Source: Bacteroidia bacterium (GTDB lineage Bacteria > Bacteroidota > Bacteroidia > Bacteroidales > BM520). From it: 38,355 nucleotides of DNA. The first letter of the stretch is position 1. Each line of letters starts with the position of its first letter. The stretch covers positions 1-38,355 of the forward strand of contig RZYD01000003.1 in assembly GCA_009930445.1 (NCBI GenBank), given 5' to 3'. The notes beneath the pieces were generated by a model. That model ran no database searches. It had not been told where the DNA came from and saw only the letters and a program-made list of their open reading frames with translations. Position numbers and translations under genes: made by a program. Below are positions 19,568-28,875 of this stretch, in pieces.

Positions 19568-20989
19568 ATGGAACTCATGAATAAACCTGTTCTAATTTCC
19601 TTATTCAAAGCCTGGTGCGGCGTTGATCCGGAAGTGATCGTACCACTCGCCGGCGCTGGTTCCGATCGTTCTTATTTTAGATTAAAAACACCCCAATACA
19701 CTGCAATTGGTGTCTTTGGCCCTTGCCGGGAAGAGAATGAAGCTTTTATTGCCTTTACCACCCATTTCTCCTCGAAAGGCCTTCCCGTACCCCAATTGCT
19801 GCAGGTGGCCGATGGTTCTTCCGCCTATCTTCTGGAAGACCTGGGTGACCAATCGCTTTTTAGTGTGTTGCAGCAGGAGAAACAGTATTCTCCCGGCAGT
19901 GTAGCTGTATATTATCTCGAAAATGCACTGGATGACCTGGCCCGCTTTCAGACAGTGGGCCATCAGGAGCTGGATTACAGCCATGCATGGCCTGTGGCTT
20001 CTTTCGACAGAAATACGATAATCTGGGATTTGAATTATTTTAAATACTGTTTCCTTAAGCCCATGACAGGCAATTTTCAGGAGTACAGGCTCGAAAATGA
20101 TTTTCAAACCCTTAGTGAACGGATTCTGCAGATCCCTTCGGATTTTTTTATGTACCGTGATTTTCAATCGCGTAATATTATGCTTACTACTTCTGGGTTG
20201 CGTTATATTGATTATCAGGGTGGCCGTCGTGGCCCGCGGGCCTATGATGTAGTCTCGTTGCTCTGGCAGGCCCGGGCTACTATTCCACCCAAGGTTAGGG
20301 AATTGCTGCTCGATGGGTTTATTGAACGTAACCTTTCACAACTGCAACAGTCTGCCGGAGCATTCCGCGAAGGCTATTACTCCATTGCACTTTTACGCAC
20401 ATTACAGGTTCTTGGCGCCTATGGGTTCCGGGGCCTGATGGAAAAAAAACTCCATTTTATTCAGAGTATTCCTTTTGCACTGCAAAATTTGCAAGAGTTA
20501 CTGCAGCAGTCAGAGATTTGGGCAGATCTCCGGGAATTAAACGAAGTATGCCGGAAGTTGGTTCAGCTGCAGCAGTTTACTACCCCTGACCGGTCAGGAA
20601 AGTTGCAGGTTTTTGTATCGAGTTTTTCTTACAAAAAAGGATATCCCAATGATCCGGGCCTTAATGGCGGTGGTTTTGTCTTCGACTGCCGGGCGCTGCC
20701 CAATCCCGGGCGTTATCCCCAATACCATCACGTTACAGGAAAAGATGATCCGGTAATCCGGTTCTTCCAACAACACGAAGCATTAAAAGTTTTTATCAGA
20801 CAATCCTGCTGCATGGTAGAAAATGCAGTCGAAAATTACCTCTCCCGTGGCTTTACCTCGCTTTCGGTCGCCTTTGGGTGCACGGGAGGACAGCATCGCT
20901 CGGTTTACTGCGCAGAACAACTGACTCTGCTCCTGCGAAAAAAATTTCCTGCCATCGACGTTATCCTCAACCATCGGGAACAATCCTGA
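19568..20989 (+). CDS. APH/AmgK-like sugar kinase fused to a RapZ C-terminal domain
   Basis: FMYRDFQSRNIML...IDYQGGRRGPRAYDVVSLLWQ (APH motifs); LQVFVSSFSYKKGYP...FDCRALPNP...TGKDDPV...AFGCTGGQHRSVYCAEQL (RapZ-C). Confidence 0.88.
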   Translation: MELMNKPVLISLFKAWCGVDPEVIVPLAGAGSDRSYFRLKTPQYTAIGVFGPCREENEAFIAFTTHFSSKGLPVPQLLQVADGSSAYLLEDLGDQSLFSVLQQEKQYSPGSVAVYYLENALDDLARFQTVGHQELDYSHAWPVASFDRNTIIWDLNYFKYCFLKPMTGNFQEYRLENDFQTLSERILQIPSDFFMYRDFQSRNIMLTTSGLRYIDYQGGRRGPRAYDVVSLLWQARATIPPKVRELLLDGFIERNLSQLQQSAGAFREGYYSIALLRTLQVLGAYGFRGLMEKKLHFIQSIPFALQNLQELLQQSEIWADLRELNEVCRKLVQLQQFTTPDRSGKLQVFVSSFSYKKGYPNDPGLNGGGFVFDCRALPNPGRYPQYHHVTGKDDPVIRFFQQHEALKVFIRQSCCMVENAVENYLSRGFTSLSVAFGCTGGQHRSVYCAEQLTLLLRKKFPAIDVILNHREQS

Positions 20990-21025
20990 GCTACAATTGT
21001 TATTTTGGGAAAGTAAAGTTTTCGT

Positions 21026-21160
21026 ATGCCTAAAACAATGTGTAAACAGGGCTCTAGGGTGCATCAGGAAGAGGCCGTGAAGTTTGTGTGTAAAAAGTGT
21101 GGTCTGGGTGCGACGAAAAAAAAACAACTTTGCAAACCTGCCACTGCAAATGATAAATAG
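21026..21160 (+). CDS. 44-aa Cys-rich (zinc-ribbon-like) small protein, absent from the ORF track
   Basis: ATG...TAG: MPKTMCKQGSRVHQEEAVKFVCKKCGLGATKKKQLCKPATANDK; four Cys including CxxC. Confidence 0.6.
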   Translation: MPKTMCKQGSRVHQEEAVKFVCKKCGLGATKKKQLCKPATANDK

Positions 21161-21282
21161 TCGTCCGGCAATTCAAAAATTAGAAGCCATTTCTAGTTCC
21201 GTAAATTCTACCTGTTTCAGTAAATTTTCTGTTTAGCGAAATTCCTTTTCCGGTTTTTCTTTTTCTGCTGGATCAGAAACCC

Positions 21283-21290
21283 TATTTTTG
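21283..21290 (+). promoter_or_regulatory. Candidate Bacteroidota -7 box TATTTTTG upstream of murU-like gene
   Basis: TAnnTTTG match 18 bp before the ATG; -33 match weak. Confidence 0.4.
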
Positions 21291-21308
21291 TTCTAAACAT
21301 TCCGTACC

Positions 21309-22046
21309 ATGAAGGTTTTTATTCCTGCTGCCGGAAAAGGCACCCGGCTTGGTTCACTGACGCAACAAACCCCGAAAGCACTGGTGGAGATAGCGGGTAA
21401 ACCCATGCTCTGGCATCTTATGCATAAACTCGTGGCTGCAGGATTTACCGAGATTGTAGTCAATGTACACCATTTCGGTGATGCAATTGTGGCCTTCTTG
21501 CAAAGGAATGGTAATTTTGGTGTGAAGGTAGCTGTTTCGGATGAAACGAAAGCCCTTCTCGATACCGGCGGAGGATTGGTACAGGCCGCTGGATTGTTTT
21601 CTTCACAAACCCCTTTTTTGGTGCATAATGTGGATATTATGACCGACATGGATCTGGCGGCTTTTTATAAGGCGCATTGCGCTTCGGATAATGAAGCCAC
21701 CCTTTGCGTGTCCACACGGAAAACTTCCCGCTATCTTTTGTTTGATGAATCCATGCAGCTCTGCGGTTGGGAGAACAGAAAAACAGGTGAACAAATTATC
21801 CCTGTTATGAAGCCCCAACTGACACCCTATGCCTTTTCCGGCATCCAAATGATAAACCCCGAAATGATACCGGCACTTCGCACCATAAATCCGCCTGCAT
21901 TTCCGCTCATTCCTGCCTATCTCTCGCTGATTACTCACCGGAAAATCAGCGGTATGGATTGTCGGTGGCAGTACTGGATAGACTTGGGGAAACCTGAATC
22001 ACTCCATTATGCATCTACTTTCCTGGTAAAAAAATACAACCTGTGA
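21309..22046 (+). CDS. Sugar-1-phosphate nucleotidyltransferase, MurU-like
   Basis: MKVFIPAAGKGTRLGSLTQQTPKALVEIAGKPMLWH; LLDTGGGLVQA; HNVDIMTDMD. Confidence 0.88.
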   Translation: MKVFIPAAGKGTRLGSLTQQTPKALVEIAGKPMLWHLMHKLVAAGFTEIVVNVHHFGDAIVAFLQRNGNFGVKVAVSDETKALLDTGGGLVQAAGLFSSQTPFLVHNVDIMTDMDLAAFYKAHCASDNEATLCVSTRKTSRYLLFDESMQLCGWENRKTGEQIIPVMKPQLTPYAFSGIQMINPEMIPALRTINPPAFPLIPAYLSLITHRKISGMDCRWQYWIDLGKPESLHYASTFLVKKYNL

Positions 22047-22117
22047 AACGATCCAATGGCGTTTTTACGACCAGGAAAATCGTTCGCTCAGATTTATGAA
22101 TACAAAATGATTTGCCT

Positions 22118-24955
22118 ATGAATAGCTTTTTGAACCAATTGGCCCGGCATCTGCTGAAGCACTATTCCGACAGTATGCAGGAACTATGTGTTGTGCTCCC
22201 TAATCGGCGTGCTCGTGTTTTTTTGAAATCTGAACTCGGAAAAAGTACACACCAACCGGTTTGGCTTCCGGAAATATTTGGTATGGAGGATTTTATCGAA
22301 AAAATTTCCGGAAAAACAATCCTATCTTCTTTTTCATTGCTCTTTGAACTTTTTCAGGTACACAAGCAAATTGGTAAATCTGACCGTACCATTGATGAAT
22401 TTCTGCACTGGGGCAGGGTGATTCTACACGATTTTAACGAGATTGATCTTTATCGCGCAGATGCTGGAGCACTCTTCGAGAACTTGTCGGAAATCAAGGC
22501 CATGGAAAAATGGCATCCGGGGGAACCTTTATCGCCTATGGAACAATCCTATCTTCGTTTTTTTGCTTCCTTGAAATCATATTATACACATCTAAATACA
22601 CGGCTTGCCGCACAATCGTCGGCCTATCAGGGGGCTGCATTCCGTTATGTGGCTGAGAATATTTCCCGTATATCTTCCGGATTATCCTGGAAAAAAGTGG
22701 TGTTTGCGGGTTTTAACGCCCTGAGCCTTACCGAAAAGGAGATAATTTTCCATCTGAGGGAGCAAGGCCTTGCAGAAGTGCTTTTTGATGCTGATGCGTT
22801 TTATATGAACGATCCAAAACAGGAAGCCGGACGCTTCCTGCGGGAAATGAAGGCGGAATATCCCGACAATGGATTTTCCCCAATAGCTGATCATTTCAGC
22901 AAACCAAAATCTATTCATATCGTCAGCGCCTCTGGTAAGATTACCATGGCTAAAGCAGCTGCCAATATCCTTGCTGATTTGTCACCGGATTATTGTTCAG
23001 CGGATACCGCCGTTGTGCTCGTTGACGAAGAGCTGCTGATTCCCTTTGTGAGCGCAATACCTGAAAAGGCAGGCGCTTTTAATATCACAATGGGTTTCCC
23101 TTTTTCTGTAACTGCTGCCAGCGATCTGATTGCCGTTTTGTTGAACCTTTGGGCTGATGCGGAATCAAATGCTGTAACACGAAATCAAAAACAGCTTTAT
23201 TATTACCACCATCTGATCGCTCTTTTTCAGCATCCCTGGGCGCAGTTTGTCCCCGGGCTCGACTTGGGTAGAGCTCATCAATTGGTGGATCGAATGAATA
23301 CATCAAACCGGATTTTCTATCCTGTCGCTACGCTTCAATCCATCCTTCAGGTGAGCGACCCGGAAACTATTGATGCACTGAAACTCTTCCCTGGCACTTT
23401 ACCCGTCAATCCACAACAGGCACTGGAAAAAATAAGTCGTCTCTTTGCTGTGATCCATTCTCGGATTTTTGAAACTAAATCAGAAACAAATAAATATGAC
23501 TATGAGTTTGTATGTCAGGGAATTACATTCATTAATCTTTTACAGCGATTGCTGGACTCTTTTTCTGATATCGGTAATATCCGTATATTAAAAATTATCA
23601 CCCAACAAATGGGTGCAGAAATAAAGATTCCTTTTATCGGAGAGCCTCTGACTGGCCTGCAGGTAATGGGAATGCTCGAAACCCGTACCCTTGATTTCAA
23701 AAACTTGATAATGATTTCTGTTAATGAAGGAGTATTACCGGAAAAGAAAAATTATTCTTCGTTGATTCCGTACGACCTCCGAAAAGCTTTTGGAATCCCT
23801 TCCTATAAGGAAAAAAATGCCGTGTACGCATATCATTTTTACCGGTTATTGCAACGTGCTGAAAACGCGTGGCTTTTATACGACACTAATTCCGAAGGGT
23901 TAGGGAAAGGGGAACCGAGCCGTTTTCTGATGCAACTGGAAGATGAACTTCCCCGGTATAATCCCGGAATATCTATTACTACACATGTGGTTATCGATCA
24001 TCAGGTCCCAAATTCGGGCACGGGTCCTGATTCGGTGATTAAAAGCCCCGCCGTTATGGAAAAATTGTATGCCCTGGCGGCAAAAGGATTAGCCCCCACT
24101 GCGCTGAATGCTTACCGTTCGTGTGAATTACGCTTTTTCTTCTCCAGTGTGATGGGCGCCACTGAACCGGATGAAGTGGAAGAACTGATCGATAATCGCT
24201 TATTTGGAATTGCCGTCCATAAAACCCTTGAGAATCTTTATGTGCCTTACCTGAACAAAGAATTGGCCCTGCCGGATGTGGAGACAATGTTAAAAAATGC
24301 GGAAGAAACACTGATTCATGCTTTCTTGGAAAAATTTCCGCGCAGTGATATTTTATATGGGCATAACCTGATGGCTTTTAATGCTGCTCTATCTTACGTG
24401 AAGCGTATGCTGCGGTATGAAAAATATTGCATCAGCAGAGGAGATCAAATTGTGGTTAAGGCTTTAGAAAGTAAAATGATTACCCACCTCACGCTGCAAT
24501 CCGACAAAGGAACGACCTTTGACGTGCTTCTAAAAGGTTTTTTAGATCGTATTGATAATGTTAACGGAACGGATCGGGTGATCGATTATAAAACCGGCAC
24601 CATAGATATGAATAATATGAGGCCCATGGATGCGCAAAAAATACTGGAGGATAAAAGGGCAAAAAAATCCATCCAATTTCAATTATATATGTACCAATGG
24701 CTGTTTCATCAACAGTTTCCTGATACGCCATTGCCTGAACCCGGGGTCTGGGCGTTGAAAAAATCCGAGGATCCGATTTATCTGTTATCCTTCACATCAA
24801 TTGACTCCAACCCTTTGGAGCGATTTGAATTGTTCACGAAATGGCTTAGCGAATCACTGCTACGCATGTTTAATCCTGAGATTCCTTTTCAGGCTACTGA
24901 GGATTCCGACGTTTGTAAAAATTGTCCTTTCAGAGAAACAATCTGTTTGCGGTAA
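22118..24955 (+). CDS. PD-(D/E)XK nuclease family protein, AddB-like
   Basis: LCVVLPNRRARVFLKSEL; DRVIDYKTGTID; Cys pattern YRSCELRFFF ... CKNCPFRETIC at C-terminus. Confidence 0.87.
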   Translation: MNSFLNQLARHLLKHYSDSMQELCVVLPNRRARVFLKSELGKSTHQPVWLPEIFGMEDFIEKISGKTILSSFSLLFELFQVHKQIGKSDRTIDEFLHWGRVILHDFNEIDLYRADAGALFENLSEIKAMEKWHPGEPLSPMEQSYLRFFASLKSYYTHLNTRLAAQSSAYQGAAFRYVAENISRISSGLSWKKVVFAGFNALSLTEKEIIFHLREQGLAEVLFDADAFYMNDPKQEAGRFLREMKAEYPDNGFSPIADHFSKPKSIHIVSASGKITMAKAAANILADLSPDYCSADTAVVLVDEELLIPFVSAIPEKAGAFNITMGFPFSVTAASDLIAVLLNLWADAESNAVTRNQKQLYYYHHLIALFQHPWAQFVPGLDLGRAHQLVDRMNTSNRIFYPVATLQSILQVSDPETIDALKLFPGTLPVNPQQALEKISRLFAVIHSRIFETKSETNKYDYEFVCQGITFINLLQRLLDSFSDIGNIRILKIITQQMGAEIKIPFIGEPLTGLQVMGMLETRTLDFKNLIMISVNEGVLPEKKNYSSLIPYDLRKAFGIPSYKEKNAVYAYHFYRLLQRAENAWLLYDTNSEGLGKGEPSRFLMQLEDELPRYNPGISITTHVVIDHQVPNSGTGPDSVIKSPAVMEKLYALAAKGLAPTALNAYRSCELRFFFSSVMGATEPDEVEELIDNRLFGIAVHKTLENLYVPYLNKELALPDVETMLKNAEETLIHAFLEKFPRSDILYGHNLMAFNAALSYVKRMLRYEKYCISRGDQIVVKALESKMITHLTLQSDKGTTFDVLLKGFLDRIDNVNGTDRVIDYKTGTIDMNNMRPMDAQKILEDKRAKKSIQFQLYMYQWLFHQQFPDTPLPEPGVWALKKSEDPIYLLSFTSIDSNPLERFELFTKWLSESLLRMFNPEIPFQATEDSDVCKNCPFRETICLR

Positions 24956-24995
24956 TACGGGTAAGCGTTACAATATCCCGATGGTAAAATGTAGG

Positions 24996-26507
24996 TCAGT
25001 GCTCCCCCGATAGCGATTCGTTGAACCGAATGGCTTGGTAGGTGAAGAGTTCTGCCTCTTTCCATCCGTTCCATCCGATGCCGGCCTTGTCGCGGCTGCA
25101 ATGTCCAAGTAAGGCTTCGGTGTCCCATCCCGTTTCAATCGCCACTTGTGGTAAATATGTTCCTGAACGGCCTCCTTTACGGATGTATATCCCGTGTACC
25201 CCAGGAATGATTGTGGCTGTATCGGTGACTGGCGTCATGGGGGTCAATAAGCTGACCTCGATGTGCAGCGCATCCAGTTCCTCCGTCGTAACGGGATCAA
25301 AGCGACTGTCGTGGAGTGCTGCGGCAACCGCCATTTCCTGAATAACCAACCAAAGTGGCTCTTTTTCACCAAACCGGCCAATACATCCACGCAGTGCTCC
25401 TTCTTTTCGAAGCGTGACAAAGGCGCCGCAATTCCAATGAAAAATATCCGGCAGAGATTGGATGTCCATTTCCTGAAGTTTTCCGTCGGTCACCACCTCC
25501 TGTATGGTTTTTCGTGCAAAAGCAACGATCTCCTGGCCTTCTTCGGCTGTAACGCTGAAGTCGTTTTCCGACGATTTTATCCCGTCTTTTAGAATTATAG
25601 CGTTGTACCCTACCACCTGATTACGATCGCCGTACTGCGGATGATCGCCCGAATTGGTGTACGACAAAATTTCATAGTGTGTTGTTTCTTCTTTTTCCGA
25701 TAAGCAAAGCAAGGTTAAAATGCTGTTCCAGCCACAGGCTGCAGTGGAAAGCCCTGGGATTCCTTCCCGCTCAACTGCCGTTTTTGTGGCAAGAAAATGC
25801 TCCGCACGATTGGAAAGAATACTTTCCGCTGTTTTTCTGTCGGCAAGCCGGGCCTCTTCATACGAAGGGTAATGGCTGAAATCGGAGCTGACAATGAATA
25901 AATTCTCTTTTGTGAACCACGGTTTGAGCTGCATAGCAAGTTTGCAGCACTCGTCTGCGTTCTGGGTAGTAATTACGATGGGTACAATGGGGGGCATTTC
26001 TTTACCAAAATAGTATTGTAATAACGGAAGTTGTACTTCAATTGCATGTTCGCGTGTGTGCGCTTCGGGAAGGTAGTTAAAAAAAGGATTTTGCAAGAGC
26101 TTTTTCACGGTTTCATGGTCCGTGCTAACCATGCCCAGTGGAGTTATGTAGTTTCCCGGGGCATAGAGCGACGCTCCGGAATGGGTAACATAATGGCTTG
26201 GTGCTAAAATGAAAATTCGTTGGTAAACGTATGGCTTTTTGATTTGTGAAATCGCCGCTGCAGCAGTTTTTCCTGAAAATACATATCCGGCATGTGGAAT
26301 AATCATGCCTCGCAGGATCCCTTCGGCAAAGCTATCCGACGATTTAAATAAACCCCGGATCTCTTTTTCTAACACATCGGGGGCGTGCGGATAAAATCGT
26401 CCCGCCGCCACTGGTTTTCTGTGCGATTCATTGTTTTGTGCCCTGGATCCTGAAAATGAAAATATTCCCATAATGAATAGTAAACAGAGGATTGCAGATT
26501 GCTGCAT
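24996..26507 (-). CDS. AmmeMemoRadiSam system proteins B and A fused (MEMO1-AMMECR1), with N-terminal signal peptide
   Basis: MQQSAILCLLFIMGIFSFSGSRAQ; RKPVAAGRFYPHAPDVLEKEI, MIIPHAGYVFSG, LAPSHYV, TAACGWNSIL (MEMO); CGAFVTLRKEGALRGCIGRFGEKEPLW, DSRFDPVTTEEL (AMMECR1). Confidence 0.92.
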   Translation of the reverse strand: MQQSAILCLLFIMGIFSFSGSRAQNNESHRKPVAAGRFYPHAPDVLEKEIRGLFKSSDSFAEGILRGMIIPHAGYVFSGKTAAAAISQIKKPYVYQRIFILAPSHYVTHSGASLYAPGNYITPLGMVSTDHETVKKLLQNPFFNYLPEAHTREHAIEVQLPLLQYYFGKEMPPIVPIVITTQNADECCKLAMQLKPWFTKENLFIVSSDFSHYPSYEEARLADRKTAESILSNRAEHFLATKTAVEREGIPGLSTAACGWNSILTLLCLSEKEETTHYEILSYTNSGDHPQYGDRNQVVGYNAIILKDGIKSSENDFSVTAEEGQEIVAFARKTIQEVVTDGKLQEMDIQSLPDIFHWNCGAFVTLRKEGALRGCIGRFGEKEPLWLVIQEMAVAAALHDSRFDPVTTEELDALHIEVSLLTPMTPVTDTATIIPGVHGIYIRKGGRSGTYLPQVAIETGWDTEALLGHCSRDKAGIGWNGWKEAELFTYQAIRFNESLSGEH

Positions 26508-26796
26508 ACGTTTCCTTTTGTTACAAAGATACAAACACATTTTTTTATAAGGACATGGGGGAGTGCGGAATTTCAGATCAAGCGTCTGGATACATTCCGT
26601 TTTCATCGAATAATAATGGTTTTTTTTAAAAAAAAGTTCCATCGGAAGGGTTATTTTTTTGATTTTTTTGTATTAACAGGAAATGATGATAGTTAACGAT
26701 AATTCTTAGCAGGAAATAAAACAGGTTGCATCCTTATAATTGGAGGGGTGGTTGCGTGCCTGATTAAATAAATCTGTTAACCATAAAACAAAAAAG

Positions 26797-27276
26797 ATGA
26801 AAAAAGTGCAAAAAATTTGGGTGGTAGTGTTGCTGCTGAGTATGGCAGCACCATGGTGTGTCGGGAATACAATACAGTTTTCTGAACCCCGTTTCAGAAT
26901 TAAAATTATTTTTACCTCTTATTTTCGGTCGGCCAAGAAAATGTGTCTCGATGGGTTTGGACTTTGCTTCGCACATTTTATTCAATTTACGGATAATCTT
27001 CCTGTTTCAGAAACAGAAATGGCTGTGGTTGCTGGGGTAACAGAAGATGGCAGTACCCTTGTACTGGAGTTTTCTGAAGAAGGGTTACGTAAATTTGAAC
27101 AGGGTGCGATGCTGGAAAAATTTGAGGGCCGTTCACATGTAGTATTTGATGAGAATCTGGTGTTGGATAGGCGGGTACTTGAGGCATTGGGGTTACCTTT
27201 ATCGCAAAAATTTAATACCAATACCTTCCCGGTTTACAAGGCCAATGGCCGGTTCTATGTGGAAGTGAAGTTGTGA
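26797..27276 (+). CDS. Exported hypothetical protein (159 aa)
   Basis: Signal peptide MKKVQKIWVVVLLLSMAAPWCVG; followed by a strong terminator. Confidence 0.6.
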   Translation: MKKVQKIWVVVLLLSMAAPWCVGNTIQFSEPRFRIKIIFTSYFRSAKKMCLDGFGLCFAHFIQFTDNLPVSETEMAVVAGVTEDGSTLVLEFSEEGLRKFEQGAMLEKFEGRSHVVFDENLVLDRRVLEALGLPLSQKFNTNTFPVYKANGRFYVEVKL

Positions 27277-27283
27277 GGAATTT

Positions 27284-27325
27284 GCAGAGGCTGCCGGTTG
27301 GGGCAGCCTCTGCCAGTCTTTTTTT
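27284..27325 (+). terminator. Intrinsic terminator
   Basis: GCAGAGGCTGCC-GGTTGG-GGCAGCCTCTGC then CAGTCTTTTTTT. Confidence 0.9.
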
Positions 27326-27645
27326 CGGCTTTTTCTCGCTCTGGGATGAATTATGTTTTCCACCTTTGGATGGCGGGGATTGCAGTTTGTTCCTAAACAA
27401 TAGACCTAGCCGGCTTTAAGCTTCGGGGTTTTCCAGAAAGAGTGCAACCGCAAGAGGTTATTAAATGCCTGTATGGTTTTTCCTTAGGGATTTGTGCCAT
27501 AATGCTATTCCTTTCGCGAAGGCCGCTGTTGGCTGATGATCAATTGTCCCTTTGCAGGGATCATCACGAAAGTCAGAAGAAGAAATAAATGGCCATTTTG
27601 TATGCTTGGATGTTTTCTTCCTTTTTTCTATAGTTTATATCCGGA

Positions 27646-28740
27646 TTAACATCCTCCGGCAGGGGCAGTTTTTATTTCCCCAACAGGCATTGCTTTTTGT
27701 GCGGCAGGGTCTGACTTATCGACTACAAAGGGGTACCCGTGAATCCTTGTCTTGGAAAAGGCATGGTATACTATGGGATCCCGCTCCATCATGACTCCGT
27801 TCATAAAGGAATTTGCCCCGTAATTGAGAGATTTAGCATTATAACCAATCAGATTAAGGTAGGCAATTACAAACGCACTGTGCTGTCCCGTAAAGCAATA
27901 CGGTACAATCGTTTTGTCCGGTGGCAGTGTACTTAGAAATGTCGCACGACCTAGCGATTTTTTGGGGTCATACTGAATGGCTCCTGGGAAATGGCCCAGC
28001 GAATAGAGATCCTCTGGCCAATAGTTGATAATATAATAGTTATCCTTGGTTTCAAACAGCTCGTTAACATTGATACTATATTTTTCAAATCCGTTATTGA
28101 GCAGCTGGATGGCTCTTTCCCTGAGAATGGCGTATCCATCTGTTTTTGTTGTCATTACCTCCGGATATCCGTTTGCCGGCCCTTTAGGGTTTGGTTGCAA
28201 CTCCAACTGGTCTGCAAAGTTGTTCGTACTATTGCTGAGCCATCGATCCCCGGCAAAACTGGCATCCCAGGCACTCATGCCCCACCGTATGGCAAATACA
28301 TTATCATATCCCAGCATCCGAAGTATCGATGTAGCAAAACTGGATGACTGCCCGGCATAACAAACCAGGACAATTTTCGAGAAACTTGGTGCATCAATCT
28401 GGTTTTCAAAATAGGGTATCAATTCTTCCATTTGCAGGTTTTTGGCCCCGCTGATATGTCCGTTGTTGTAATCAGCCGGCCTGCGGATATCAATGACAGG
28501 GTAATGGTTCAGGTTAGCGTAAACTTCTTCGGCATCGATCATTGTCGGCACAATTTTACTGTTGATCAGGTCACCGGAATTTTCAATGTACGTAATCAAA
28601 TTTTCAAATTGGTTCTGCTTTACCTGCACGGCCTGTGCGGTATCATCCGTTTCACGCGTGGTGTTCCCTCCACAACTGCCAAGGATAACAGCTGCCAGTA
28701 GTGAACTTATCAGTAACCCTGTGATTTTTTTCATCATCAT
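27646..28740 (-). CDS. Tandem-rhodanese lipoprotein ending in -GGC
   Basis: SPII LLAAVILGSC; rhodanese loops IVLVCYAGQSS and IVPYCFTGQHS; C-terminus ...KTAPAGGC*. Confidence 0.88.
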   Translation of the reverse strand: MMMKKITGLLISSLLAAVILGSCGGNTTRETDDTAQAVQVKQNQFENLITYIENSGDLINSKIVPTMIDAEEVYANLNHYPVIDIRRPADYNNGHISGAKNLQMEELIPYFENQIDAPSFSKIVLVCYAGQSSSFATSILRMLGYDNVFAIRWGMSAWDASFAGDRWLSNSTNNFADQLELQPNPKGPANGYPEVMTTKTDGYAILRERAIQLLNNGFEKYSINVNELFETKDNYYIINYWPEDLYSLGHFPGAIQYDPKKSLGRATFLSTLPPDKTIVPYCFTGQHSAFVIAYLNLIGYNAKSLNYGANSFMNGVMMERDPIVYHAFSKTRIHGYPFVVDKSDPAAQKAMPVGEIKTAPAGGC

Positions 28741-28875
28741 GTTTTTTGTTTTTATTATCTATAAATATCAATAAATGAATATCTTTTTGTTTGTCTTTAT
28801 TATTGTGATTTGGTCAACAATAAGTACAACAAAATTAAATGATTAGAGTAGTAAACGAATAAATGGAATTTTAGT

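Noticed and set aside
20783-21127. 114-aa minus-strand ORF over the kinase end and small Cys gene
   Set aside because: Low-plausibility sequence overlapping supported plus-strand coding regions
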